Source: Oceaniradius stylonematis
GTDB taxonomy: Bacteria > Pseudomonadota > Alphaproteobacteria > Rhizobiales > Rhizobiaceae
Assembly: GCF_003149475.2 (NCBI RefSeq)
Contig: NZ_QFWV02000008.1
Coordinates: forward strand, 154,988 to 211,873
Reading direction: 5' to 3'
Length of the DNA stretch: 56,886 nucleotides
A program made the position numbers and the translations under genes. The notes under the pieces are model-generated. The model worked only from the letters and a program-made list of their open reading frames with translations. It ran no database searches and was not told the DNA's origin. This document shows, piece by piece, positions 16,286 through 24,019 of the stretch. The first letter of the stretch is position 1. The number at the start of each line of letters is the position of its first letter.

Positions 16286-17647
16286 TTAGGAGACCTTCGT
16301 TAGAGTTTGCTGAAGATCGTCGGTCGCAATTGACCCATTCCCGTTTTTGGACAGCATCAGCGCCGTCCGCCGCCAGAAATCCGAGCAAAGCGCGGGGTCG
16401 CGCAGTGCCTCAAGTTGGTGCCAATGCGGAAAGCAGGCGGCGAACGTCTCCGCGCCCATGCGGGCATCCTTGTAGGGATTGACGCGTCCGCCCGCCTCCA
16501 CCGTGATCCGGTCGAGTTCGTCCAGAAGCGCCAGCGTCTTCGGTCCCCGGTTGGGAAAATCGAGCGTCAGCGTGTAGCCCGGCACCGGAAAGCTCATCAC
16601 GCCGGGCGATGCGATGTCGCCGAACCGCTTGAGAACGGTCAGGAACGAGGCCTGCCCCGCCCTGCGCGATGCGGCCAGCATGGCCGGGATCGCCGCGCGC
16701 GCCGTCTCGAACGGTATGGCGCTCTGGTGCTGGAACAGGCCCGCCGGCCCGTAAAGCCGGTTCCAGTTGCCGACCGCATCGAGCGGATAGAAGAAACCGG
16801 CAAAACCGGTGACGCGGTCGCGTCCGGCCTTGCGCGCCTTGGCGAAATGGAACGCCGCATTGAAGGCTCGGAGGCTGAAATGGTTGAGCGCCGAGAGCGG
16901 CAGTTCGAACGGTACCGACAGGCGCGGCGCGTGAACGGCGGTGCGGTAGTCGCCATCATCGGCGTGGTTCGCCGTCATCAGGACGCCGCGTTCGCCGTTC
17001 AGCTGATCGAGCCAGGCGACCGCATATTCGTTGGCCGCATCGGCCGCATCGGCCTCGTCGAAATAGGCGTCGAGCGTCGCAAAGGGCTGCAGCCGCTCGA
17101 TGAGGTTGAGCGAACCGACCTTCATCATTTTCAGGCGCACGCGCGTGATGATCCCGGTCAGCCCCATGCCGCCGATCGTCGCGGCGAACAGTGCCGGGTT
17201 CGCGGTGCGCGACAGCGTGTGGGTGCCGTCCGAGCGGACCAGTTCGATCTGCTCGACATGCCGGCCCAGCGTGCCGCGGACATGATGGTTCTTGCCGTGC
17301 ACATCGTTGGCCACCGCGCCGCCCAGCGTGACGAAGCGGGTGCCCGGCGTCACGGGCAGGAAGAAGCCGTAGGACGCGCAATAATCGATGATCCGATGCA
17401 GCATCACGCCGGCTTCGGCTTCCAGAACGCCGCTGTCCGGGTTGAACGCGACGATCCGCGCCGAACCGCGCATGTCAGCGAGTGTGCCGGCATCGTTGTG
17501 GCAGGTATCGCCATAGGAGCGGCCATTGCCGTACGGCAGAAGTGAGCCGGGCGCCGCATCGCGCAGCGCCTCGGCGGTCAGCGGGCCGGCAACCGCCGCA
17601 CGCCTGGCCGGACGGACCCGGCCGAACCCGTCATAGACCGAGCGCAT
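16286..17647 (-). CDS. FAD-binding oxidoreductase, DprE1-like (decaprenylphosphoryl-ribose 2'-oxidase family)
   Basis: A 453-residue PCMH-type flavoprotein. PYGNGRSYGDTC (residues 38-49) and DVHGKNHHVRGTLGRHV (115-131) match the FAD loops of mycobacterial DprE1, including the Tyr and His around the flavin. YKDARMGAETF holds Lys393, equivalent to the catalytic Lys418 region of the mycobacterial enzyme. DprE1 oxidises C2 of polyprenyl-phosphoryl-ribose on the way to arabinose. The position of mycobacterial Cys387 (NICVDFP) reads TLTLDFP here, so that residue is Thr361. The gene overlaps the upstream HAD-UbiA gene by 17 bp, a sign of translational coupling. Confidence 0.85.
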   Translation of the reverse strand: MRSVYDGFGRVRPARRAAVAGPLTAEALRDAAPGSLLPYGNGRSYGDTCHNDAGTLADMRGSARIVAFNPDSGVLEAEAGVMLHRIIDYCASYGFFLPVTPGTRFVTLGGAVANDVHGKNHHVRGTLGRHVEQIELVRSDGTHTLSRTANPALFAATIGGMGLTGIITRVRLKMMKVGSLNLIERLQPFATLDAYFDEADAADAANEYAVAWLDQLNGERGVLMTANHADDGDYRTAVHAPRLSVPFELPLSALNHFSLRAFNAAFHFAKARKAGRDRVTGFAGFFYPLDAVGNWNRLYGPAGLFQHQSAIPFETARAAIPAMLAASRRAGQASFLTVLKRFGDIASPGVMSFPVPGYTLTLDFPNRGPKTLALLDELDRITVEAGGRVNPYKDARMGAETFAACFPHWHQLEALRDPALCSDFWRRTALMLSKNGNGSIATDDLQQTLTKVS

Positions 17648-19091
17648 GGAAATCGACCGCGCCGGCGGCGAACATCAGAGCGGCGCCGAAGACGATCATC
17701 AACTGGCTGCGCCAGTCGGTCGCGATGAAAACGACCGGGTCGTCGTTGAACTCGCGCCGCTTGGCCAGAATCCAGATGCGCATGATCAGATAGAGGACCA
17801 GCGGGCAGATCGGCCAGATCATCCAGGGATGGTCGTAGAGCTGGTAGACCGCCGGGCTGTCGAGATAGAGTGCCAAAACGACGATCGCCGAAAAACCCGA
17901 CGCCATGCCGGCCTGGGCGATGACTTCCTTGTCCTCGGGACGATAGCCGCGGCCCGACAGCCGCTGTCTTTCCGAGATCTTGGCCAGATCGAGTTCGACA
18001 TAGCGTTTGACCAGCGCCAGCGACAAAAAGAAGAAGATCGAAAAGGCCAGAAGCCAATAGGACGGCTCGGCGCCAACCGCCGCCATGCCGGCAATGATGC
18101 GCACCGTATAAAGGCCGGCCAGCGTCAGCACATCGAGCAGCAGCCAGCGCTTGACCTTCAGCGAATAGGCGGTCGTGGCGACGAAATAGAGCGCCAGCAC
18201 GATGCCGAACAAGGGCGGCAGCGTCATCGTGATCAGCACCGAAAACGCCATCAGACCGAAGGCGATCTTGATGCCGGTCGCCGGATCGATGCGCCCGGCG
18301 GCCAGGGGCCGCTTGCACTTGGTCGGATGGCGGCGGTCCATCGACAGGTCGAACAGGTCGTTGAAGACGTAGACCGCCGACGCCAGGAAGCTGAACGCGA
18401 AGAAGGCGCCGATCAGATGCACCAGCGTCACCGGCTCGAAAACCGTATGCGCCAGCACGGCCGGCACGGCGATCAGCACGTTCTTGGCCCATTGATGGAC
18501 GCGCAGCATCCTGACCACGTCGGTCAGGCTGGTCTGGCCGTGATCGACAAGGATCGCGCCGCCATGGGCATCCGACCAGGCGCGCGCCTCGCGGTCGGGC
18601 GCCACCACATAGGACCGGCGCGCGGCTTCGAAGACGGCCACATCGTCTCGGCTGTTGCCGACATAGTCAAAGCCCGCATCGCCATAGTCGGCGACGAGGC
18701 GCGCCCTCTTGGCGGCCGATTTGAGATTGGTGTCCGGCGTCGATCCGATCACCCGGTCGAACAGGCCGAGATGGGCGGCGATCCGTCCGGCATGGTCCTG
18801 GGCGCTGGCCGTCGCCAGTATCAGAACGCGACCGCGTTCCTTTTCCGCTTCCAGAAAGCGCAGCACTTCGGGCCGATAGCCAAGGCTGGCAGGATCGACG
18901 CTGACCCGGGAGAACACCTCATGTTTGAAGCGCGCCTTGCCGCCGAGCAGCCAGACCGGCAGCATCAGCGCGAAAAGCGGATTGGCGCGCACGAGGCGGA
19001 ACACGCATTCCCACAGAAGATCGCCGGAAATCAGCGTCCCGTCGAGATCCACCGCAAGAGCGATTGCTGTGTCGTCAACGCGCGCATCCAT
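17631..19091 (-). CDS. HAD phosphatase-UbiA prenyltransferase fusion (polyprenyl-phosphate phosphoribosyltransferase type)
   Basis: A 486-residue two-domain protein. Residues 10-165 are a HAD phosphatase: AVDLDGTLISGD with Asp15/Asp17, ILATAS, and GNSRDDVAVFEAA as the acidic motif IV. Residues 190-485 are a UbiA-type membrane domain of about nine helices with the polyprenyl-binding motif NDLFDLSMDRRHP (Asn244, Asp245, Asp248, Asp252). In mycobacteria separate UbiA and phosphatase proteins attach phosphoribose to decaprenyl phosphate and remove the 5-phosphate; here both steps would be in one chain. It is the first gene of the operon, with 163 bp of non-coding DNA upstream. Confidence 0.85.
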   Translation of the reverse strand: MDARVDDTAIALAVDLDGTLISGDLLWECVFRLVRANPLFALMLPVWLLGGKARFKHEVFSRVSVDPASLGYRPEVLRFLEAEKERGRVLILATASAQDHAGRIAAHLGLFDRVIGSTPDTNLKSAAKRARLVADYGDAGFDYVGNSRDDVAVFEAARRSYVVAPDREARAWSDAHGGAILVDHGQTSLTDVVRMLRVHQWAKNVLIAVPAVLAHTVFEPVTLVHLIGAFFAFSFLASAVYVFNDLFDLSMDRRHPTKCKRPLAAGRIDPATGIKIAFGLMAFSVLITMTLPPLFGIVLALYFVATTAYSLKVKRWLLLDVLTLAGLYTVRIIAGMAAVGAEPSYWLLAFSIFFFLSLALVKRYVELDLAKISERQRLSGRGYRPEDKEVIAQAGMASGFSAIVVLALYLDSPAVYQLYDHPWMIWPICPLVLYLIMRIWILAKRREFNDDPVVFIATDWRSQLMIVFGAALMFAAGAVDFHALGL

Positions 19092-19254
19092 GTCCGGCCC
19101 CTTGAAATTTCCCTTGGGTTAGGCGGACAAATTACCGGATCGGCGCGAAAAATGCGGTGAACGGCTTGGGTTAATGGGGGTTGAAGCGCCGCTTATCGGC
19201 GGTGATGGTTAGCGCATGCTGAATGCCTGCGAAGGCATTATCGTCAAATGCTGC

Positions 19255-19539
19255 CTATTGGCTGATGATGGCATCCGAGCCGAGCAATTCGACGGATTCG
19301 GAGCCGGCCAGCGCGGCGCGATCGCCATTGGGCAAGGTGATGAAACAGCCCGCGGCGCAGAATGACACCGTCTGCCCCGCGCCGATAACCAGTTCCGATT
19401 TCACCCCGTTTTCCGTGACGACAAGCGTGCGTGGCTCGCTGTCCTGATTGGTCAGCGAAGCGGCCAGAGCCGGCGATGCGATTTGGACGGACACCGCCAG
19501 AACGGTTATCGCCCGGAAAACATGTCGCTTTTCAGACAT
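19255..19539 (-). CDS. Small secreted hypothetical protein (94 aa)
   Basis: A 94-residue protein with a typical signal peptide: charged start MSEKRHVFR, hydrophobic core, cleavage near SPALA-AS. The mature 68 residues look like a small beta-rich domain (TLVVTENGVKSELVIGAGQ) with one close cysteine pair, CAAGC, that could form a disulfide or bind metal. I recognise no named family. It is 31 bp after the stop-side of nothing on its strand: its nearest same-strand neighbour upstream is the MscS-like gene, whose stop is 31 bp before this start, so the two may share a transcript. Confidence 0.65.
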   Translation of the reverse strand: MSEKRHVFRAITVLAVSVQIASPALAASLTNQDSEPRTLVVTENGVKSELVIGAGQTVSFCAAGCFITLPNGDRAALAGSESVELLGSDAIISQ

Positions 19540-19570
19540 GGCGCCAACCTAGAACCGAAACGGCAATCGT

Positions 19571-22021
19571 TCAACTGTCATCGGGCCGGCGTGCTTCGCC
19601 CGCTTCGATCTCACCGAACGGCTCCTGCGGCAGCTCGACCGGAACGTCCGCCTCGGGCTGCACCATGCGCAGATTGACATCGCGCTGCGGGAACGGGATT
19701 TCGATGCCCGCCGCCTTGAAGCGCTCGAAGATCGCCATGCGCAGTTCGGTGCGAACCGTCAGCCCGTAGCCGATGTCGGACAGGAAACCGTACAGCGTGA
19801 AATCCAGCGAGGACGCCCCGAAATCGTCGAACGAGACGAACGGTTCGGGATTGCCCAGAATGCGCGGATGGTCGGCGGCGATCTCCAGCAGCAGATCGTG
19901 CACCTGTTGCGGGTCGCTGCCATAGGAGACGCCGACCGAAACCGTGACGCGCCCGAACGTGTTGCGGTGCATCCAGTTGGACACCGCTGAATTGATCAGT
20001 TCCGAATTGGGCAGGATCAGCGTCTTGCGGTCGAAGAGCTGGATCTCGGTCGCCCGCACCGAAATGTTGGTGACCGTGCCGGTATAGCCGCCCGCCTCGA
20101 TGATGTCGCCGGACTTGAAGGGCCGTTCGGCCAGAAGGATGAGGCCCGAGACGAAGTTGGAGACGATGTTCTGCAAGCCGAAACCGATGCCCAGCGACAG
20201 GGCGCCGGCGACGAGTGCCAGCTGGCTGAGGTCCAGCCCGGCGGCCGAAACGCCGATCAGCGCGGCGACGGCGATCCCCGCATAGCCGATTGCGGTTCGG
20301 ATGGAGTTGCGCACGCCCGGCTCGACCCGGCTGCGCTCGAGCACGCTGCCGTCGAGCCAGCGCTGGAAACGCTTGGTCACCAGATAGCCGACAAAGAACA
20401 GCACGACGCCGGCGGCGATCGAGGTGAGCGAAATGGAGATCGAACCGACCGGAATGTCGGTGAAGAAGCGCGCGCCGAAGGCGCGGATTTCAGGCCAGCG
20501 AAAACCCCATTGCAGCGCCAGAACCGGAAGCCCGACGAGGAAGACGATCGCCGACAGCGCCATGCCGAGCACCAGCGCCAACTGGTCGACGGAGGTTTCC
20601 GAAAGCGACAGTCTCCGGGTGAGTGCCGTGCCCAGCCGCGACTGCCCAAAGGCATGGTCCTGCGCGATCGCCTGCGCCGCCCGGTGACCCAGATAGACCG
20701 TCGCAAGGATGGCGCCCGTGATGACGATCTGCTGGGCGGCGAAGCGGGCAAAGCCGATATAGCCGGCCAGGGCCGCGCCGATCAGCAGCAGGCCCGACGC
20801 CACCAGCGGCCATTTAACCCAGCCCGGCCATGGGCGGGCCGCGGCATCGGCGGCCACATCGTCCGACACCGCGCCGGCATGGGGCGGGAACGGGCGAAGA
20901 AAGGCGATCACGACGAGCAGCGCGCCCACGGCGAGGCTGGTGATCAGGCTGCGCGCCACCGTGATCGGCAGCGATGCGCCGACGATCGTGTTGACCTGTT
21001 CGATGACGGTATCGATGACCGTCACCGTCGCCATGGCGACAAAGAACGCCTTGAGCGAACGGGCGGCCTTGTCGGTCACGCCGATCAGCCGCCAGTTGGG
21101 CTTCGACGGCGCGAAGACCGCTTCGGACAGGCGCCAGACCAGAACGACCGCCGCAACGCCGACCAGCAATCGCGTCAGTATGAACAGGATATCCGGCCGC
21201 ATCAGGCCGGCCTGGTCGAGACCCAGAAGCGAGATCGCCAGGAACGCCCAGAACGCCAGCGTCGGCATCAGCGTGTACCAGAAGGCGTTGGTCATCCGCG
21301 CGAAATAGGTCGGCGGATCGTCGCCCTCGGCCCGCTCGATCCAGATGACGATGGTCCTGCGCGAGGCCCGGATCGCCACCAACGCCAGAGCAAGGATCAT
21401 GAACACGCTTGCCAGAACGGTGTTCTGCTTGGTGCGCCAGGTGAAGCTGGCCCATGACGCAACCCGCCTTTCCAGCGCCGCACTGCGTTCGGCCAGATCG
21501 GCGATGAGCTGCGGACTGAATGCGCTGGTGATGTCGTATCGGCGCGAAAGCGTGTCGGTGAACAAGGTCCGCCGGCGCTCGGCGATCCGGTCGACGCCGT
21601 TGCGCGCCCGGATCGATTGGGCCTCCAACTGCCCGATCAGATCGTTGATCAGCGCCCGCTCGGCGGTCAGCGCATCACGCTCGTCCAGCCTGTCGGGGGC
21701 TTCGGCCGGCTCGCTTTCCGGCGGCGCAGGACCGAGCTGGTCGAGGCGGCCCCGCACGGTGGAAAGGCGCGGCGTCAGCGCGACACCCGCCGCAAGCAGA
21801 TCGTCCTGCAAGGCGGTCAGTTCGGTCGCGATCTCCGCCAGCCGCGCATCGTCGTTCGCGCTCTCCTCGATATCGTTGATCAGCCGCTCGACGTCGCGGG
21901 TGAGCGCGACGACCGGCGTTTCGGCTCCGCTGCCGACGGGCTGGGCCTGCACCGGAATGACCAGGATCGAAAGAGAAAGGCAGAGGAGAAAAGTGCGCAA
22001 CCAGATCATGCGCACACGCAT
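19571..22021 (-). CDS. Large MscS-family mechanosensitive channel (DUF3772, MscK/KefA-like)
   Basis: An 816-residue protein. A signal peptide ends near VQA-QP. The periplasmic region to residue 200 is helical and charged, as in DUF3772. About eleven membrane segments follow. The conserved MscS pore and beta domain begin near 590 (GIGFGLQNIVSNFVSGLILL, then KSGDIIEAGGYTGTVTNISVR and PNSELINSAVSNW) and end with a cytoplasmic alpha/beta cage to about 790. Such channels open under membrane tension and release solutes during osmotic downshock. It is divergent from the sarcosine oxidase operon across 139 bp. Length and order are normal for the group. Confidence 0.9.
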   Translation of the reverse strand: MRVRMIWLRTFLLCLSLSILVIPVQAQPVGSGAETPVVALTRDVERLINDIEESANDDARLAEIATELTALQDDLLAAGVALTPRLSTVRGRLDQLGPAPPESEPAEAPDRLDERDALTAERALINDLIGQLEAQSIRARNGVDRIAERRRTLFTDTLSRRYDITSAFSPQLIADLAERSAALERRVASWASFTWRTKQNTVLASVFMILALALVAIRASRRTIVIWIERAEGDDPPTYFARMTNAFWYTLMPTLAFWAFLAISLLGLDQAGLMRPDILFILTRLLVGVAAVVLVWRLSEAVFAPSKPNWRLIGVTDKAARSLKAFFVAMATVTVIDTVIEQVNTIVGASLPITVARSLITSLAVGALLVVIAFLRPFPPHAGAVSDDVAADAAARPWPGWVKWPLVASGLLLIGAALAGYIGFARFAAQQIVITGAILATVYLGHRAAQAIAQDHAFGQSRLGTALTRRLSLSETSVDQLALVLGMALSAIVFLVGLPVLALQWGFRWPEIRAFGARFFTDIPVGSISISLTSIAAGVVLFFVGYLVTKRFQRWLDGSVLERSRVEPGVRNSIRTAIGYAGIAVAALIGVSAAGLDLSQLALVAGALSLGIGFGLQNIVSNFVSGLILLAERPFKSGDIIEAGGYTGTVTNISVRATEIQLFDRKTLILPNSELINSAVSNWMHRNTFGRVTVSVGVSYGSDPQQVHDLLLEIAADHPRILGNPEPFVSFDDFGASSLDFTLYGFLSDIGYGLTVRTELRMAIFERFKAAGIEIPFPQRDVNLRMVQPEADVPVELPQEPFGEIEAGEARRPDDS

Positions 22022-22052
22022 ATCACATCTGGAAGGAGTCGAAAGATGGCTT

Positions 22053-22069
22053 GACGGTCAATGACCGTC
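22053..22069. promoter_or_regulatory. Candidate operator palindrome between mscS-like gene and soxB
   Basis: GACGGTCA and TGACCGTC form a perfect 8-bp inverted repeat with a single-base spacer. It sits 31 bp before the mscS-like start and 91 bp before soxB. TTGACG overlaps its left arm and could be a -35 element for soxB. No particular regulator can be assigned. Confidence 0.4.
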
Positions 22070-22160
22070 GCGGGAACGTCATCGGACGGCGAATTTGTAT
22101 CATGCACGAAACGCCGCGCTGATGCAGATTGCGGGCGGCGTGCCGAAAGGTCCTTCATCC

Positions 22161-23420
22161 ATGGCGGAATATTCTGCCCTCTCCATCGTGAAGAACGCTC
22201 TGACCGGAAACCGTGACTGGAAGCCGGCCTGGCGCAAGCCCGAACCAAAGCCGGCCTATGACGTGATCATCATCGGCGGCGGCGGGCACGGGCTGTCGAC
22301 GGCCTATTATCTGGCCAGCGAGTTCGGCATCCGCAACGTCGCCGTTCTCGAAAAGGGATGGGTCGGCTCCGGCAATATCGGCCGCAACACCACCATCGTG
22401 CGCTCGAACTACCTGCTGCCCGGCAACACGCCTTTCTACGAGCATTCGATGAAGCTGTGGGAGAACCTCTCGCACGAACTCAACTACAATGTGATGTTCT
22501 CCCAGCGCGGCATCATCAACCTGTTCCACACGCCGGCCCAGGAAGACGACCATGCCCGGCGCGGCAATGCGATGATCCTGCAGGGCGTCGATGCGCGCTT
22601 CGTGCGGCCGCCCGAACTCAAGCGCCGCGTGCCGGCGCTGAACCTGTCGGGCTCGTCGCGCTTTCCGGTCCTTGGCGGGCTCGAACAGCCGCGCGCCGGA
22701 ACGGCCCGGCACGATGCCGTCGCCTGGGGCTATGCGCGCGGCGCCGACCGGCGTGGCGTCGACATCATCGAAAACTGCGAAGTGACGGGCTTTGTCCGCG
22801 AGGGCGATCAGGTCACCGGCGTAGAGACGAGCCGCGGCCGCATTCACGCGCGCAAGGTGGCTGCCGCCGTCGCCGGCTCGACATCGCGCGTCATGGCGTT
22901 GGCCGGCATCAACCGGCTGCCGATCGAAAGCCATGTGCTGCAGGCGTTTGTCACCGAAAGCGTCAAGCCCTGCCTCGACACGGTGGTCACCTATGGCGGC
23001 GGGCACCTCTACATTTCGCAGTCCGACAAGGGCTCGCTCGTCTTTGGCGGCGACATTGACGGCTACAATTCCTACGCACAGCGCGGCAACCTGCCGATCG
23101 TCGAAGACGTGATGAGCGAGGTGCTGGAGCTGTTCCCGGCATTTGCGAAACTCCGCCTGCTGCGCTCATGGGGCGGCATCATGGACATGTCGATGGACGG
23201 CTCGCCCATCATCGCCAAGGGCCCCCTGCCCGGCCTCTATCTGAACGCCGGCTGGTGCTATGGCGGTTTCAAGGCAACGCCCGCCTCGGGCTGGTGCTTC
23301 GCCCACACGATCGCCCGGGACGAGCCGCACGAATTCAATGCCCCCTTCACGCTCGACCGCTTCCACCGCGGCTATGTCATCGACGAAAAGGGCCAGGGAG
23401 CGACACCGTGGAAGCATTGA
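22161..23420 (+). CDS. soxB: Sarcosine oxidase subunit beta
   Basis: The start at 22161, ten bases after AAAGG, gives 419 residues. DVIIIGGGGHGLSTAYYLA (about residue 34) is the FAD-binding loop and ends in LEKGWVGSGNIGRNTT. WGGIMDMSMDGSPIIAKG near 355 is the conserved C-terminal FAD segment. This is the catalytic flavin subunit of heterotetrameric sarcosine oxidase, which oxidises N-methylglycine to glycine. It is first in soxB-soxD-soxA-soxG. The 127-bp spacer to soxD holds a palindromic element. Confidence 0.95.
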   Translation: MAEYSALSIVKNALTGNRDWKPAWRKPEPKPAYDVIIIGGGGHGLSTAYYLASEFGIRNVAVLEKGWVGSGNIGRNTTIVRSNYLLPGNTPFYEHSMKLWENLSHELNYNVMFSQRGIINLFHTPAQEDDHARRGNAMILQGVDARFVRPPELKRRVPALNLSGSSRFPVLGGLEQPRAGTARHDAVAWGYARGADRRGVDIIENCEVTGFVREGDQVTGVETSRGRIHARKVAAAVAGSTSRVMALAGINRLPIESHVLQAFVTESVKPCLDTVVTYGGGHLYISQSDKGSLVFGGDIDGYNSYAQRGNLPIVEDVMSEVLELFPAFAKLRLLRSWGGIMDMSMDGSPIIAKGPLPGLYLNAGWCYGGFKATPASGWCFAHTIARDEPHEFNAPFTLDRFHRGYVIDEKGQGATPWKH

Positions 23421-23446
23421 GCATGTCGACGATTCCTCTCCCTCGT

Positions 23447-23541
23447 CCTTCGAGGTTCGCATCCCATCCCCTCATCCTGAGGTGCGAGCGCAGCGAGCCT
23501 CGAAGGGCGAGGGATGGGATGCTCGCACCTCAGGATGAGGG
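23447..23541. repeat. Palindromic intergenic element between soxB and soxD
   Basis: A perfect 21-bp inverted repeat has arms at 23469-23489 (CCCTCATCCTGAGGTGCGAG plus C) and 23521-23541. Nested within and around it is a second pair, CCTTCGAGG (23447-23455) and CCTCGAAGG (23498-23506). It fills almost the whole soxB-soxD spacer and would fold into a long RNA stem. Similar CCTCATCCTGAGG palindromes recur between genes in Hyphomicrobiales; copy number cannot be checked here. Confidence 0.85.
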
Positions 23542-23547
23542 AAAGAC

Positions 23548-23814
23548 ATGATCATCCCCTGCCCCTTCTGCGGTCCGCGCGATCTGAGCGAATTCGCCTA
23601 TTGCGGCGATGCGGACAATCTCGCTGCACGGCCCGATCCGGCGGCATCCGATCAGTCGTCCTGGAACGCTTTTGTCTATGACCGCACCAACCCCGCCGGC
23701 GATCATGCCGAAATCTGGCAGCATGCCGGCGGCTGCCGCCGGCATCTGCGCATTGTCCGGAACACGGTGACGCACGCGATATCTGACGTGACCATGCCGG
23801 GGGCGAAGGCATGA
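23548..23814 (+). CDS. soxD: Sarcosine oxidase subunit delta
   Basis: An 88-residue zinc-binding subunit. MIIPCPFCGPR supplies Cys5 and Cys8; WQHAGGCRRHLRIVRNT supplies His59 and Cys63, the standard zinc set. Length and tail are normal for the family. It stabilises the alpha-beta-gamma-delta complex in the cytoplasm. A G-A-rich stretch (GAGGGAAAGAC) in the palindrome tail just before the start could act as the ribosome site, so the repeat element runs right up to this gene. Confidence 0.93.
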   Translation: MIIPCPFCGPRDLSEFAYCGDADNLAARPDPAASDQSSWNAFVYDRTNPAGDHAEIWQHAGGCRRHLRIVRNTVTHAISDVTMPGAKA

Positions 23815-23831
23815 GTTCTCCGATTGACCTC

Positions 23832-23991
23832 GCCCCCACCCTTCATCCCTCCCCCGCAAGCGTGGGAGGGAAGACCTCGGCCCTACCGCCTTCTCGGCCA
23901 GAACCATCGCCCGGCTCAGAAATCGGCAATGCGTGTGCGATGACCACGCCCCCCCTCCCACATTTATGGGGGAGGGGTAAGGGGTGGGGGC
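23832..23991. repeat. Composite inverted-repeat element between soxD and soxA
   Basis: Outer arms GCCCCCACCCTT (23832-23843) and AAGGGGTGGGGGC (23979-23991) are nearly complementary. Each end also carries its own hairpin: CCCTCCC with GGGAGGG around 23848-23870, and the same arms around ATTTAT at about 23953-23977. The element is a C/G-rich 160-bp block unlike the soxB-soxD palindrome. No open frame of note lies inside. Confidence 0.75.
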
Positions 23992-24019
23992 TCGCCGCCG
24001 CCACACGCGAGGCCGCCCC

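Noticed and set aside
19222-19239. Seven-base-pair hairpin with a GCGA tetraloop as a terminator of the 94-residue gene
   Set aside because: The stem is real (AATGCCT/AGGCATT) but no T-run follows on either strand, so I do not call it a terminator.
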